Shown here: positions 1 to 9,916 of the stretch, one piece after another
Layout: every line of letters starts with the position of its first letter
Numbering within the stretch: position 1 is the stretch's first letter
Assembly: GCF_002367995.1 (NCBI RefSeq)
Contig: NZ_AP018207.1
Coordinates: forward strand, 4,525,083 to 4,589,082
DNA: 64,000 bases
Source of the DNA: Calothrix brevissima NIES-22
Lineage (GTDB): Bacteria > Cyanobacteriota > Cyanobacteriia > Cyanobacteriales > Nostocaceae
Reading direction: 5' to 3'
The notes under the pieces: model-generated
The model's database searches: none
Told to the model about the DNA's origin: nothing
What the model saw: the letters and a program-made list of their open reading frames with translations, nothing else
Translations under genes and position numbers: made by a program

Positions 1-578
1 TCTGCGCCACCCAAGCGGCTCAAAGCTAGCAAAACTCGATAACGCACCTGCCAATCAGGATTTTGCGCGTAGGGTGTTAACAGTGGTACAGCATCGAGAT
101 TTCCCAACTCGCCAAAGGAACTAATCGCCGCAGTTTTAATTAAATCATTCTCCGTATCCAGTGCCAGCTTGAGCAAATCAAAACCGCGCGGATCGCCTAA
201 CTCACCCAGGGTAGCAATGATACTGAATTTCACCAGCCATTCCGGGGTAGTGTTGTAAAGTTGCAGCAAATCATCAAAAGCTTCTTCTAGCTTGAGCGCG
301 CCTAAACAATCGGCGGCGGCGGCTTGTACATCAGGTTCGGGATCGTTGAGTAGTTCCCGTAGTAAATTCAATGATAACTGTAAATCTTGCGTGCCGAGTA
401 CATCAAGCTGACTAACTGCTGAGTAACGGACACGAGCATTGCTATCGCCAACCGCAGTTTGAATTAACTCAAAAGCGATCGCAGGTTCTAATTCGCGAAT
501 TTGATTCACAGCTCGTAAGCGATCGCCCAAATCCTCAGAACCGAGCAATTGCTTCACCGACTCAGGAGTAATACTCAT
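1..578 (-). CDS. HEAT-repeat protein, NblB/CpcE-like (partial)
   Basis: The coding frame starts at the ATG complementary to 576-578 and runs off the left edge, so only the N-terminal ~192 residues are seen. It reads as successive ~30-residue alpha-helical HEAT-like repeats (for example the segment around LLNDPEPDVQAAAADCLGAL, then a similar WLVKFSIIATLGELGDP unit). This pattern and the N-terminus MSITPESVKQLL resemble the NblB branch of phycocyanobilin-lyase-like HEAT proteins, which act in phycobilisome turnover. The family is inferred from recall; a generic HEAT-repeat scaffold protein is the alternative. The missing C-terminus prevents a length comparison. Confidence 0.7.
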   Translation of the reverse strand, partial: MSITPESVKQLLGSEDLGDRLRAVNQIRELEPAIAFELIQTAVGDSNARVRYSAVSQLDVLGTQDLQLSLNLLRELLNDPEPDVQAAAADCLGALKLEEAFDDLLQLYNTTPEWLVKFSIIATLGELGDPRGFDLLKLALDTENDLIKTAAISSFGELGNLDAVPLLTPYAQNPDWQVRYRVLLALSRLGGA

Positions 579-611
579 TTAATTATCCTAACTTTTCTAA
601 ATGTTTAAAAT

Positions 612-790
612 AGTCATTTGTCATTAGTCATTGGTCATTTGTCAAGAAATTGTTGACTGTTGACTGTTGACTGTTGACTGTTGACTGTTGACTGTTGACT
701 ATTGACTATTGACTATTGACTGTTGACTATTGACTGTTGACTATTGACTATTGACTGTTGACTGTTGACTATTGACTGTTGACTATTGAC
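612..790. repeat. Heptanucleotide tandem repeat array (STRR type)
   Basis: Units of the form TCATTTG/TCATTAG (612-645) are followed by about twenty TTGACTG/TTGACTA heptamers (651-790). The last TTGACTA unit supplies the stop codon of the minus-strand CBS gene. Such short tandem repeats are a known hallmark of heterocystous cyanobacteria. Confidence 0.9.
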
Positions 791-1254
791 TAATCTTGAC
801 TTGCAGCCATTGCGCGAATAATATCACCACGGGTGAGGATACCAATTACTTGACCCGCGCTGTCAAGTACCGGGAGACGGTGAACGCTGCGATCGTGCAT
901 GATTCTGGCTGCTTCCTTTAAAGTTTTATCAGGGGTAATGGTAATTGGATTTTTGCTCATCACATCCCCGACAGTTTGGCCTAGTGCTTTATGCAAGTCA
1001 CGTTCATAATCACCAGGATTTTGTAAATAGATCACACTATCGAGAAACATGATGTAAGCCGGAGGCGTCACACCTGTTTCTTGCCACATCAGATCGGTTT
1101 CTGAGATAATGCCTACCAATTTACCAACATCATCTACAACAGGTAGACCGCTAATGCGTCTTTCTGCCAGAATTTGAATGGCTTGCTTCAGTGGAGTTTC
1201 TGAGCGAACAACAACTGGTTCATGGCTCATTACGTCGGCAACTGTTTTCGGCAT
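790..1254 (-). CDS. CBS-domain pair protein
   Basis: 154 aa made of two CBS domains, roughly residues 8-60 and 95-150. The first carries VADVMSHEPVVV and SGLPVVDDVGKLVGIISETD; the second has VGDVMSKNPITITPDKT and HRLPVLDSAGQVIGILTRGD. CBS pairs bind adenosine nucleotides and act as energy or redox sensors. No fused catalytic domain is present, so this is a stand-alone regulatory module whose partner cannot be read from the sequence. The linker between the domains (about residues 61-94) is longer than usual. The stop codon lies inside the adjacent heptamer repeat. Confidence 0.9.
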   Translation of the reverse strand: MPKTVADVMSHEPVVVRSETPLKQAIQILAERRISGLPVVDDVGKLVGIISETDLMWQETGVTPPAYIMFLDSVIYLQNPGDYERDLHKALGQTVGDVMSKNPITITPDKTLKEAARIMHDRSVHRLPVLDSAGQVIGILTRGDIIRAMAASQD

Positions 1255-1616
1255 TTGTTTACTAACACCTTATATCAAAGTCTCTGGGTTTATTTTAAAA
1301 AATTGCGCGTCGTAACCAGATACAGTTAATACATCGTTACTTGAGGAATAGTCATTTGTCATTGGTCATTGGTCATTTGTCAAGAGTCAAAAGTCAATGG
1401 TCAATAGTCAATAATCATTTGTCCCCTAGCCCCTAGGGACTGTTTTCAAAACCTAAATTAGACTTCAATGTAGGTTGGGGAGCCACCGCCGTGGACGGGT
1501 TTCCCGGCTTGAGGCGAGTGGCGTTTGAGGAACGAAACCCAACATTTACGTCGCTTCGTTAGGTTGCTTTCACCTCAAGCAACCTACTTTTGGGGTTTGA
1601 AAACACGCCCTAGTCT
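1255..1616. other. Repeat-rich intergenic region
   Basis: No gene is seen. It holds a second STRR patch (1349-1405, TCATTTG/TCATTGG and GTCAATG units), CCCTAG repeats and the MITE-like element at 1437-1609. Confidence 0.7.
1437..1609. mobile_element. MITE-like element with CTAG target duplication
   Basis: The 173-bp segment starts GGACTGTTTTCAAA and ends with the reverse complement of GGCGTGTTTTCAAA, giving 14-bp terminal inverted repeats with two mismatches. It is flanked on both sides by CTAG (1433-1436 and 1610-1613). Internal inverted arms (TGTAGGTTG near 1469, CAACCTACT near 1580) add secondary structure. A CTAG duplication fits some IS5-family elements. No coding capacity. Confidence 0.7.
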
Positions 1617-2042
1617 CTAGCCCCTAGCTCCTACACCCTGCTTGAGCGCGGCGATAATTTCCACATTGGCTTTGGGGAAAGCAAAATTTTCTAATTCTGC
1701 TAGACTTACCCAGCGAATTTCATCACATTCTATCGCTTGGGGAACACCTGATAGATGGCGACAGTGATGTACTGTCAAAGTAACGCGCAACTCTGTATAA
1801 GTGTGGTCAATGGTAATGAGATGTTCGCCTACAGCAATTTCTATTCCCAGTTCTTCATAAATTTCCCGTTGAATACATTCTTCTATAGTTTCACCAGGCT
1901 CGATTTTTCCACCAGGGAACTCCCATAAACCCCCCATTGCTCCCCCAGCACGCCGGCGATCGATTAAAATTTGCTCTTGGTCGTTCCAAATTACGGCTAC
2001 ACCGATAATTTTGTGGGGTAGGAGAGAAATGGTTTCACTCAT
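1617..2042 (-). CDS. mutT: NUDIX hydrolase, MutT-like (8-oxo-dGTP diphosphatase)
   Basis: 141 aa with a clear Nudix box: GGKIEPGETIEECIQREIYE followed by ELGI, matching GX5EX7REUXEEXGU, at about residues 43-66. The preceding RRRAGGAMGGLWEFPGG and the small single-domain size fit MutT-type enzymes that hydrolyse 8-oxo-dGTP to the monophosphate and so prevent A:C transversions. Another nucleoside-triphosphate substrate remains possible. The gene stands alone between repeat-rich spacers. Its stop lies in the CTAG-rich repeat next to the MITE-like element. Confidence 0.85.
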   Translation of the reverse strand: MSETISLLPHKIIGVAVIWNDQEQILIDRRRAGGAMGGLWEFPGGKIEPGETIEECIQREIYEELGIEIAVGEHLITIDHTYTELRVTLTVHHCRHLSGVPQAIECDEIRWVSLAELENFAFPKANVEIIAALKQGVGARG

Positions 2043-2132
2043 AGTTAATAGGGAAATTAAAAATTAGTAGGGCTGGGTATTTATGTATTTTTAGTCAGGA
2101 CTGAAATCCTTAATACATGCATTTCAAAAACA

Positions 2133-2237
2133 TACAGCATATTTCAGGTAAATGAGGTACGCGCTTCGGGGCATGGCAGTGCCAATGCTCCTACAATCAA
2201 CGATTATCTGTACCTCACCAACTTGCAACTCGCTGTA
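2133..2237. repeat. 105-bp interspersed palindromic repeat, copy A
   Basis: It starts TACAGC and ends GCTGTA. Inside is a second inverted pair (TGAGGTAC near 2153, GTACCTCA near 2210). A second copy of exactly 105 bp, about 91% identical by eye, lies at 17036-17140. A short translated frame across it is repeat-derived, not a gene. Confidence 0.8.
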
Positions 2238-2303
2238 ACTCGGCACGGTATTTATATCTGCCGAGTTTAGGGACATCCAATTTTTTAAATACCCAATAAA
2301 TTT

Positions 2304-2359
2304 GTAGTGCGAGCATCTTGCTCGCTTTTGAACACCTGCGAGCAAGATGCTCGCACTAC
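2304..2359. repeat. Perfect 22-bp inverted repeat (large hairpin)
   Basis: The arm 2304-2325 (starting GTAGTGCGAGCATC) is exactly complementary to 2338-2359, with a 12-nt loop. It lies between a minus-strand gene end (2612) and the NUDIX start. It could be a terminator-like or interspersed palindromic unit. No T-run follows. Confidence 0.75.
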
Positions 2360-2611
2360 GAAATATGGGTAATTTATTTTTTGTCAGTCCCTTAATTGCC
2401 TAATTATTCTATCTATTGTTGTTACTTTAATTTTTGATTATGACTATTTTCTTTAAGGATAATAGTTCTGATGTGATTAACCCCCAATCATAGCTATTAT
2501 TTACAGCTATGAGTTAGGGGTAAATTATGAGGAGAATATCAGGATTTTGCAGAGAAATATTTGTCACTGATATCAGCTTGACTGAGTCTATAGATAAACT
2601 CAACAGCATTG

Positions 2612-2956
2612 TTATTCTTGTTCGCTATCGTTGGTTTCTGTGCCTTGTAAGGCCATTTCAAAATTCATTCTTTGTTCAGCGTTACGCAAAAAGTAACCGC
2701 TAATCATTGCCGAAGCTAATAGCCGACCAAGACTTTCTCTGCTAGTAGTGATGGTAACGCCAAAGTGTTCTGAAGGGAGGTTACCCAAAAGCCCGACAAT
2801 ATTACGTTCCATTACCTGAAGCACTTCTCCAGAAGTCGGTTTAGATAGCTGGGAAACTGTCTCTGGACTCAAAGACTTAACATATTGCCAGAGTGTATCG
2901 TTAGTTTCTGACTCACTGTTAAAAAATTCTGAGACTCGATTGGATGGGTTACTCAC
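2612..2956 (-). CDS. DUF760-family protein
   Basis: 114 aa. The centre (LWQYVKSLSPETVSQLSKP, then a conserved VLQVMERNIVGLLGNLPSEH and GRLLASAMISGYFLRNAEQR) matches the DUF760 pattern shared by cyanobacteria and chloroplasts. No membrane segment or signal peptide. Function unknown to me. Monocistronic by position, reading toward the 2.3-2.5 kb hairpins. Confidence 0.75.
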   Translation of the reverse strand: MSNPSNRVSEFFNSESETNDTLWQYVKSLSPETVSQLSKPTSGEVLQVMERNIVGLLGNLPSEHFGVTITTSRESLGRLLASAMISGYFLRNAEQRMNFEMALQGTETNDSEQE

Positions 2957-3276
2957 GTTTCAACTCCTTGACTAATACTACTAGCTGCGGTGTTGATGAA
3001 GGTTCCAAATCAACGCCTACCCTTAATTGACCTTAGCTAGTTCTTTCATGTTCCTGTCAACTAATGTAACAAGTTATATATTTATAGTCAGTCGGTGTAA
3101 CCGTACCAAAAGGATTGGTGTTTTCTCACCTATTGGGCATAGGGCATTGGGCATTGGGCATGGGGCATTGGTCTTTTGTAAATAACTTATGACAAATGGA
3201 AAAGTTGTGAATACTGAATTCCAGCGTTCACAACTTTGTCAGAAAGTACAAATGACGAATGACAAATGACAAATGA
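2957..3276. repeat. Intergenic region with GGGCATT and AAATGAC repeats
   Basis: No gene. Tandem GGGCATTG-type units lie at about 3131-3176, and AATGACA heptamers at about 3250-3280. The last unit (TGACTAA) contains the stop codon of the following minus-strand sigma factor gene. Confidence 0.75.
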
Positions 3277-4245
3277 CTAACTAGCCAAATACTCATCCAT
3301 GTTGGCTTTAGATTTGCGCAGTTTGGTTAAGGCTTCTCGTTCAATTTGTCTGACTCGTTCGCGGCTAATGTTGAGGATTTCGCCAATTCTCGCTAATGTT
3401 AAAGCTTGTCCATCCATTAAGCCAAAGCGCAGGGTAATTACTTCTTTTTGTTGGGGTGTGAGATCTCCCATCAAGCGTTCTAAGTCCAAAGATAGGGAAG
3501 ATTGCATGACAAACTCTTCTGGAGAAGCACCGGGATCTTCTAGCATTTCTCCGAGTTCGGTATCATAATTGTCTCCCAAGCGCAAATCAAGGGATAGGGG
3601 TAGACGGGCTTTTTCCAGGTATTCTCTTACCTGCTTCGGTGTCAAATCTAATTCTTGCGCTAGTTCACCAGCCGAAGGTGCTCGTCCTAGTTTTTGCGAT
3701 AGTTGTCGCTGGGCTTTTTTAATTTTATTAAGTTTTTCGGTGATGTGGATTGGTAAGCGAATTGTCCGTGCTTTTTCCGCGATCGCTCTTGTAATCGCTT
3801 GTCTAATCCACCAATAAGCATAAGTTGAAAATCTATAGCCTTTTGTGGGGTCAAATTTCTCTACCCCGCGTTGCATCCCGATACTACCTTCTTGAATCAA
3901 GTCAAGTAGATCGACGTTACGCTTAATATACTTTTTGGCAACAGATACTACCAGCCGTAAGTTAGCTTCTACCATCTTTCGCTTGGCATATTCACCATCA
4001 GCGATCGCTTCATTTAATTCAGCCAATTCTAACTGTGATGCTTTTGCCCATTCTTCTAAGGTTGGTTGATGACCTAACTGGGTGGCTAACTCCTCTCTTA
4101 AGTCATGCAAAGCAGTTGAACGCTGCACCTGTTTGCCATAAAAAATCTCTTCTTCGTGGGTCAGGAGTGGCACACGGCCAATCTCACGCAGGTAAGTCCG
4201 CACGAGGTCCGTGGCTGTCTGAGCGGTCTTCATGGCGCTACTCAT
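3277..4245 (-). CDS. sigD: Group 2 RpoD-family RNA polymerase sigma factor
   Basis: 322 aa. Region 1.2 is at the start ([20 protein letters not shown]). Region 2 contains [20 protein letters not shown], then a [19 protein letters not shown] segment and the 2.3/2.4 helix [20 protein letters not shown]. Region 3 follows, and region 4 ends with the HTH ([20 protein letters not shown]). It lacks the long N-terminal extension of the principal SigA, so it is a group 2 factor, which in cyanobacteria handles stress, redox or nitrogen responses. The symbol sigD rests on remembered synteny with carB in Nostoc PCC 7120. It is transcribed alone, with 574 bp before carB's end. Confidence 0.85.
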   Translation of the reverse strand: MSSAMKTAQTATDLVRTYLREIGRVPLLTHEEEIFYGKQVQRSTALHDLREELATQLGHQPTLEEWAKASQLELAELNEAIADGEYAKRKMVEANLRLVVSVAKKYIKRNVDLLDLIQEGSIGMQRGVEKFDPTKGYRFSTYAYWWIRQAITRAIAEKARTIRLPIHITEKLNKIKKAQRQLSQKLGRAPSAGELAQELDLTPKQVREYLEKARLPLSLDLRLGDNYDTELGEMLEDPGASPEEFVMQSSLSLDLERLMGDLTPQQKEVITLRFGLMDGQALTLARIGEILNISRERVRQIEREALTKLRKSKANMDEYLAS

Positions 4246-4819
4246 TGCTAATTATTGGATTTGACAGTGGGGTGATTAAGTGATAGATGCTTTGCTAGGG
4301 TGCTACCCTGTGGAAAGGAGAACCCATGCTATAATTGGCGATTTACTTGTCCGAGAAGCTCGGCTGGTCATATTAATCTAATTTGGTGCTTAACTGTTCT
4401 AGACGTTACAGTTATCCACCTGGTTGCACAAGTATCTAGAGTTAGATAAAGCGTAATAAGTAGTACATTTTTTGGATTATTTCATCATTAATAATTGTAA
4501 CATTTATGAGAGAAATCGGATCATTGATTTGCCTCGATGTTACAGGCGGTTTCAGTTGATGTAAGGCCGTCATATATTTAGATATGGTTTAGTAGCTCAG
4601 AATAGGTTTTGCTGGCGGCAGTGACTATTTCTCATATTTCTTAAAATAACTCAATGGTTTCTATAAAGAATCATCTATAACAATTGCTTAATTTTTGCTG
4701 GGGCTAGGGGTTAGGGAGGACAAGGGGGACAAGGGGGACAAGGGAGACAAGGGGGACAAGGAGGATAAATGCCCAATGCCCAATGCCCCATGCCCTATGC
4801 CCAATGCCCTATGCCCTAC
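4246..4819. other. Sigma-factor promoter region plus repeat arrays
   Basis: No gene seen. The sigma gene's promoter must lie just above 4245. Two tandem arrays follow: GGGGGACAA/GGGAGACAA nonamers (about 4715-4765) and ATGCCCA/ATGCCCT heptamers (about 4768-4815). The second abuts the carB stop codon. Confidence 0.7.
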
Positions 4820-7800
4820 TTAAGCACAATAATCTTGCAGAACTTTTACATCTAAAGTGGTAGATTGCAGAGAACGAATGGCGGCGACGGTGGCTTTGGC
4901 ACCGGCGATGGTGGTGATGATGGGGATTTTGTAAGCCAAGGCTGTGCGGCGGATTAACCTAGCATCAGTATGGGCTTCTTCTCCCGATGGGGTGTTGATA
5001 ATTAGTTGGATTTTCTGGTTTTTGATGGCGTCGAGAACGTGGGGACGCCCTTCATGGAGTTTTAGGACTAATTCCACATCTAAGCCATGTTCCTGCAAGA
5101 CTTTGCGCGTCCCAAATGTTGCCATGACCGTAAAGCCTAGATCGATAAATTCTTGGATGACGTTAACGGCTGGGGCTTTATCGCGATCGTTCATGGAGAC
5201 GAAGACGGTTCCTGATAAGGGTAACCGTTCCCCTGCACCAATTTCGGCTTTAGCATAGGCGCGGCCAAAGTCGCTGTCAATTCCCATAACTTCACCTGTG
5301 GAGCGCATTTCTGGCCCCAATATGGTATCGGTACCGGGGAATTTATTAAATGGCAGTACGGCTTCTTTCACTGCTATGTGACGAGGAATTACTTCTTGGG
5401 TAAAGCCTAGCTCTTCTAAGGTTTTACCGGACATAATTAAGGATGCCAGTTTTGCCAACTGCACACCAGTGGCTTTCGATACAAAGGGTACAGTCCGAGA
5501 AGCGCGGGGGTTGGCTTCAAGAATGTAAATTTGTGGTGAATAGCTACTAGCACCAACAACAGCAAACTGAATATTCATCAGCCCGATTACTGAAAGCGCC
5601 TGTGCTAGCTGTACTGTCCAAGTGCGAATTTGATTTAGCACTGCTGGGGGAAGGGAAATGGAAGGTAAGGAGCAAGCAGAATCACCAGAATGAATCCCCG
5701 CCTGTTCGATGTGTTCCATAATACCACCAATTACAACGCGGCCAGTGTGGTCGGCGATCGCATCTACATCAACTTCGATGGCATTTTCTAAGAATTTATC
5801 AATCAAAATTGGGTGATCTGGTTCTACCTGTACCGCAAAGGTCATGTAGCGTTCTAATTCTGTATCGGAGTAGACAATTTCCATCGCCCTTCCCCCCAAT
5901 ACATAGCTGGGACGTACTACCACCGGGTAACCAATGCGTTTAGCGACAATCAGCGCGTCTTCGTAATTGCGGGCGGTGCCGTTGGGTGGTTGAGCAATAT
6001 TTAATTGGTTGAGAATTTTCTCAAATCGTTCCCTATCTTCAGCCATATCGATAGAATCGGGCGATGTTCCCCAAATTTGGGGAATGACAGAATTTTCCCC
6101 AGCTTTTAGCTGCTGCAAATACTTTTGTAAAGGTACAGCTAACTTCAAGGGTGTTTGTCCGCCAAATTGGATAATGATGCCTACAGGGTTCTCAGCTTCG
6201 ATGATGTTGAGGACATCTTCTTTGGTTAATGGCTCAAAGTACAGGCGATCGCTAGTGTCATAATCTGTAGAGACTGTCTCTGGATTAGAGTTGACCATAA
6301 TCGTCTCATACCCCGCACCTTTAAGCGCATAGGCGGCGTGACAACAGCAGTAATCAAACTCAATTCCCTGGCCGATGCGGTTGGGGCCTCCACCTAAAAT
6401 CATCACTTTTGGCTTGGTGGTGGGTAAAACTTCCGTTTCGTCTTCGTAGGTGGAATAGTAATAAGGCGTAAAGGCTTCAAACTCGGCGGCGCAGGTATCT
6501 ACAGTTTTGTAAACCGGGATGACTCCTAACTGTTGGCGATATGTCCGCACCTCATCTTCGGTGGTTTTGGTCGCAAAGGCAATTTGGCGATCGCTAAATC
6601 CCTCACGCTTAACCGCATACATTTGCTCTTTTGTCAATTGTTGCAACGGCGTGCGCTTGAGGAATTTCTCAACTTCGAGGATTTGTTGCAATTTATCGAG
6701 GAACCAAGGATCGATTCCTGTGAGTTCGTAGATTTCGTCATTAGTTAGCCCCAGTAATAAAGCATGACGCAAAGCAAAAATCCGCTCTGGGTTCGGTGTG
6801 CGTAATTGAGCGCGAATTTGTTCACCACTGGGTAATTTTTCAGCTTTATCGCAACCCCAACCAGCGCGTCCGGTTTCTAAGGAACGCAAGGCTTTTTGAA
6901 AGGATTCGTTAAAAGTCCGCCCGATGGACATCGCTTCACCGACGGACTTCATTTGCGTAGTTAACACTGCTTCCGAACCGGGAAACTTTTCAAATGCAAA
7001 CCGGGGGATTTTGGTAACTACATAGTCAATTGTCGGTTCAAAAGATGCCGGGGTTTGCTTGGTGATATCGTTTCTAATTTCATCCAAGGTATAGCCGACA
7101 GCTAACTTCGCCGCCATCTTGGCGATGGGAAATCCGGTAGCTTTAGAAGCAAGGGCGGAACTACGAGATACACGGGGGTTCATTTCAATGACAACCACAT
7201 CCCCGTTGACTGGATTCACGGCAAACTGGATATTAGAACCGCCAGTTTCTACACCGATTTCGCGGATGATTTTAATTGCCATATCCCGCAGCCGTTGATA
7301 TTCTTTATCGGTGAGGGTTTGGGCTGGCGCTACGGTAATCGAGTCGCCGGTGTGGATACCCATCGGGTCAAAGTTTTCGATGGAGCAGATAATTACCACG
7401 TTATCTGCTAAATCTCGCATGACTTCTAATTCGTACTCTTTCCAACCAAGTAAAGATTGGTCAATGAGAATTTGGGAAACTGGGCTAGCATCGATACCAA
7501 CCTGCGCCATTTCTTCAAATTCTTCTTGGTTGTAAGCAATACCGCCACCCGTACCACCCATTGTGAAAGCAGGACGGATAATTAAAGGATAAGTCCCAAT
7601 GCGGCGAGCGATCGCTTTAGATTCTTCTAAAGATGAAGCTGTACCACTAGGACAGACACTCACCCCAATTTTCGCCATTGCATCATTGAAAAGTTTTCTG
7701 TCTTCAGCTTTTTCAATCGCTGGGAGTTTAGCGCCAATTAACTCCACGCCATACTCGTCTAAAACACCATTTTTTGCCAAAGCTACGGCGAGATTCAGCG

Positions 7801-8083
7801 CAGTTTGTCCGCCCATTGTTGGTAGTAAAGCATCAGGGCGCTCTTTAGCGATAACCTTGGCAACTAATTCCGGTGTTAGCGGTTCAATATAAGTGCGATC
7901 GGCTGTTTCCGGATCGGTCATAATAGTTGCTGGGTTAGAATTCACCAGCACCACTTCATAACCTTCTTCACGTAAAGCCTTACAAGCTTGAGTACCAGAA
8001 TAGTCAAATTCACAGGCTTGTCCAATTACAATCGGGCCAGAACCTAAAAGCAGTATCTTCCGAAGATCTTGACGGCGGGGCAT
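4820..8083 (-). CDS. carB: Carbamoyl-phosphate synthase large subunit
   Basis: 1087 aa, the usual length. It makes carbamoyl phosphate from bicarbonate, glutamine-derived ammonia and 2 ATP for arginine and pyrimidine synthesis, in complex with CarA (not in the window). The N-terminus [20 protein letters not shown] is diagnostic. Two ATP-grasp halves are present, the second starting near residue 560 with [39 protein letters not shown] and [18 protein letters not shown] mark the two metal/ATP sites. A C-terminal MGS-like allosteric domain follows ([20 protein letters not shown] onward). In cyanobacteria this flux also feeds cyanophycin through arginine. The frame is intact. Confidence 0.98.
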   Translation of the reverse strand: MPRRQDLRKILLLGSGPIVIGQACEFDYSGTQACKALREEGYEVVLVNSNPATIMTDPETADRTYIEPLTPELVAKVIAKERPDALLPTMGGQTALNLAVALAKNGVLDEYGVELIGAKLPAIEKAEDRKLFNDAMAKIGVSVCPSGTASSLEESKAIARRIGTYPLIIRPAFTMGGTGGGIAYNQEEFEEMAQVGIDASPVSQILIDQSLLGWKEYELEVMRDLADNVVIICSIENFDPMGIHTGDSITVAPAQTLTDKEYQRLRDMAIKIIREIGVETGGSNIQFAVNPVNGDVVVIEMNPRVSRSSALASKATGFPIAKMAAKLAVGYTLDEIRNDITKQTPASFEPTIDYVVTKIPRFAFEKFPGSEAVLTTQMKSVGEAMSIGRTFNESFQKALRSLETGRAGWGCDKAEKLPSGEQIRAQLRTPNPERIFALRHALLLGLTNDEIYELTGIDPWFLDKLQQILEVEKFLKRTPLQQLTKEQMYAVKREGFSDRQIAFATKTTEDEVRTYRQQLGVIPVYKTVDTCAAEFEAFTPYYYSTYEDETEVLPTTKPKVMILGGGPNRIGQGIEFDYCCCHAAYALKGAGYETIMVNSNPETVSTDYDTSDRLYFEPLTKEDVLNIIEAENPVGIIIQFGGQTPLKLAVPLQKYLQQLKAGENSVIPQIWGTSPDSIDMAEDRERFEKILNQLNIAQPPNGTARNYEDALIVAKRIGYPVVVRPSYVLGGRAMEIVYSDTELERYMTFAVQVEPDHPILIDKFLENAIEVDVDAIADHTGRVVIGGIMEHIEQAGIHSGDSACSLPSISLPPAVLNQIRTWTVQLAQALSVIGLMNIQFAVVGASSYSPQIYILEANPRASRTVPFVSKATGVQLAKLASLIMSGKTLEELGFTQEVIPRHIAVKEAVLPFNKFPGTDTILGPEMRSTGEVMGIDSDFGRAYAKAEIGAGERLPLSGTVFVSMNDRDKAPAVNVIQEFIDLGFTVMATFGTRKVLQEHGLDVELVLKLHEGRPHVLDAIKNQKIQLIINTPSGEEAHTDARLIRRTALAYKIPIITTIAGAKATVAAIRSLQSTTLDVKVLQDYCA

Positions 8084-8606
8084 AGTCTTTGGGATGGAGT
8101 ATGAGAATACAAATCCTGATTATTTTAAGATTGTTTATCCCTGGTCACGCCTTTTATTATCAAGTTTTCTAAGTTTGATGACAGGAAGGGGGTGTAAGGG
8201 GCAGGGAAGGGAGACAAGGGAGACAAGGGGGACAAGGGAGACATGGGAGACATGGGGGACAAATAACTATTATTTATTTTCCTTGTTAATAACTAATGAC
8301 CAATGACCAATGACCAATGACTAATTTTTATTGAAAATGACAATTTTTTGCAAAAGATTCTGAAGTTTGTACATAATATATAGTTGATAAGTAATTAAAT
8401 TACGGTAACATTAAATAAAAATATTGCTAAGTAGCTAATAAAGAATATTTTATAATCGTCAATATTTTGTTAATTGGTATACATTAATCATTAAAAATTG
8501 CAGAGATGTAGTTAACCTACTCTCTGCAAAAATTTAATATTTTCTTAAGACTTATTTCTGCCTAGTTTTTATGCTGTTAAAAGCAACTTATCGAATTATG
8601 AGAGTT
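8084..8606. other. Intergenic region with nonamer and heptamer arrays
   Basis: The carB promoter side. GGGAGACAA/GGGGGACAA nonamers at about 8190-8255 and AATGACC heptamers at about 8293-8323 are followed by ~280 bp of AT-rich sequence with no visible gene. Confidence 0.65.
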
Positions 8607-9161
8607 TTAGTTTTGCGCAGGTTGGACAAAACCCAAGGTTAAGCTGTCTTTAGCTAGAAAGTGGGACAAATGATAAGCCCGTTCTTCAGTTTTAAGGAGG
8701 ATTTTTTCGTAGAGATAGCGTGTACCCCGGTCGCCCAAACTCTCTGCCTGAGCAGCTTGACGACGAATTACACCAATAATAGCTTGTTCTGCTGCTAGGT
8801 CATTTTCTACCATTTGACGCGAAGAATATACGCCATCTGGCTCTTGCGTAAAACAAGTTAATTCTGCCAATTTGCTGAAGGTAGCAACTGGTACACCACC
8901 CAATCCATCTAAGCGTTCGCCAATTTCATGAATATGATCTTGGATTTCTTTGTAGCTGTCATTAAAAAACTCATGTAATGAGTAAAATTCTGCACCTTCA
9001 ACAACAAAATGATGTTTTTGGTACTGCAAGGAAAGTGCTTGAAAACTAGCTAAAACAACGTTAAATCCTTCTGTAACAGGTGCGGTTACACTGCGATCTA
9101 ACAATACAGGATTATCATAAACATCACCGAAATTCCGTAACACTGTTGTAGTTTCAGACAT
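8607..9161 (-). CDS. dps: Dps-family ferritin-like protein
   Basis: 184 aa, a four-helix Dps/miniferritin fold. Key ferroxidase-type segments are visible: the helix with [20 protein letters not shown] (the H...D/E pattern), then [20 protein letters not shown]. These proteins oxidise iron with peroxide, store it in a dodecamer, and may coat DNA. It carries N- and C-terminal tails beyond the core. A GGAG-like Shine-Dalgarno lies just before the ATG (ACATGGTTCTCC on the plus strand). Which of the several cyanobacterial Dps types it belongs to cannot be decided here. Confidence 0.92.
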   Translation of the reverse strand: MSETTTVLRNFGDVYDNPVLLDRSVTAPVTEGFNVVLASFQALSLQYQKHHFVVEGAEFYSLHEFFNDSYKEIQDHIHEIGERLDGLGGVPVATFSKLAELTCFTQEPDGVYSSRQMVENDLAAEQAIIGVIRRQAAQAESLGDRGTRYLYEKILLKTEERAYHLSHFLAKDSLTLGFVQPAQN

Positions 9162-9598
9162 GGTTCTCCTCGCTTTTATCAGTTAGGTTTAACTGCTGAG
9201 TTTCTACATAGTAACACTCTCAAAATTAAACGCAATTCCAATTAATTTTATGGAATTTTAAATTTTTCTCATTAAAATTTTTTATTTCGTGAAGTGTGTT
9301 GATAGTCAGTTGCAGAGACGCGATTCATCGCGTCTGTACAATTGTCCTCCTTGTCTCCCTTGTCTCCCTTGTCTCCCTTGTCTCCCTTGTCTCCCTTGTC
9401 TCCCTTGTCTCCCTTGTCTCCCTTGTCCCCCTATCCCCTGCCCCTTTGATGGGAGATGATTGCAAGTATTTGAGATTCTTATCTAAAATAAATGAGAATT
9501 GTTTGCACTTAGGTTATGCTGGTTTATAAAGCTGAACTCCCCAAAATGGGAAAAAGCAGCGAATTAAAGCGCGGTAGTTACTGCAAGTTTGTTGCACT
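9162..9598. other. Intergenic region with TTGTCTCCC array and palindrome
   Basis: No gene. A palindrome-like GCAGAGACGCGATT unit at about 9312-9338 is followed by about nine copies of the nonamer TTGTCTCCC (about 9353-9430). A near-identical palindrome sits at 12470-12493. Confidence 0.75.
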
Positions 9599-9865
9599 TT
9601 GAGGGTACATTTCTTGAAACCGTCTAGCTCACAAGTCGAAAGCAAGCATGTTTTAGAGGTGAATTGGGTAGATCGCTGGCAGGTGTATCAACGTTTACAA
9701 GAACTAGATATTCCTTGTTGGTGTGAGCCTAATCAGCCGTTGAAAGTTGAAATTAGCAATTCTCTAGCGGCTATTCAACTTTGGTGCTTGATGCGTCAAT
9801 TTACACTTGCGCGTCAAGACTTAATTTGGAGTCTGGAAAAATGCTGGCAAAGTCGCTACCGCTAA
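9599..9865 (+). CDS. Small conserved cyanobacterial protein
   Basis: 88 aa if the TTG at 9599 is used; a second TTG at 9614 would give 83 aa and the more usual-looking N-terminus KPSSSQVESKHVLEVNW. The protein is tryptophan-rich (WVDRWQVYQRLQELDIPCWC) with no signal peptide. I do not recognise a named family, although the composition looks like a conserved short cyanobacterial protein. It is followed 51 bp later by the ferredoxin-like gene on the same strand and may be cotranscribed. Start uncertain; coding status likely. Confidence 0.6.
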   Translation: MRVHFLKPSSSQVESKHVLEVNWVDRWQVYQRLQELDIPCWCEPNQPLKVEISNSLAAIQLWCLMRQFTLARQDLIWSLEKCWQSRYR

Positions 9866-9916
9866 GACTTTCTCGCTGAATACTATGTCCCAATCAATAT
9901 AATTAGGTACAAAGAC

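Larger units (their letters stand above)
2043..2611. other. Repeat-filled intergenic region without genes
   Basis: Apart from the 105-bp repeat, the 22-bp-stem hairpin and an imperfect hairpin at about 2479-2522 (ACCCC / GGGGT arms with ATAGCT / AGCTAT inside), which may terminate the upstream minus-strand gene, nothing is recognisable. Confidence 0.55.

Noticed and set aside
651-790. CRISPR-like array
   Set aside because: The repeats are 7-bp tandem units without spacers, so STRR and not CRISPR. No cas genes in the window.
2124-2345. 73-codon minus-strand frame
   Set aside because: It is the translation of the 105-bp repeat and the hairpin; the same peptide appears at 16934-17131 from the second repeat copy.
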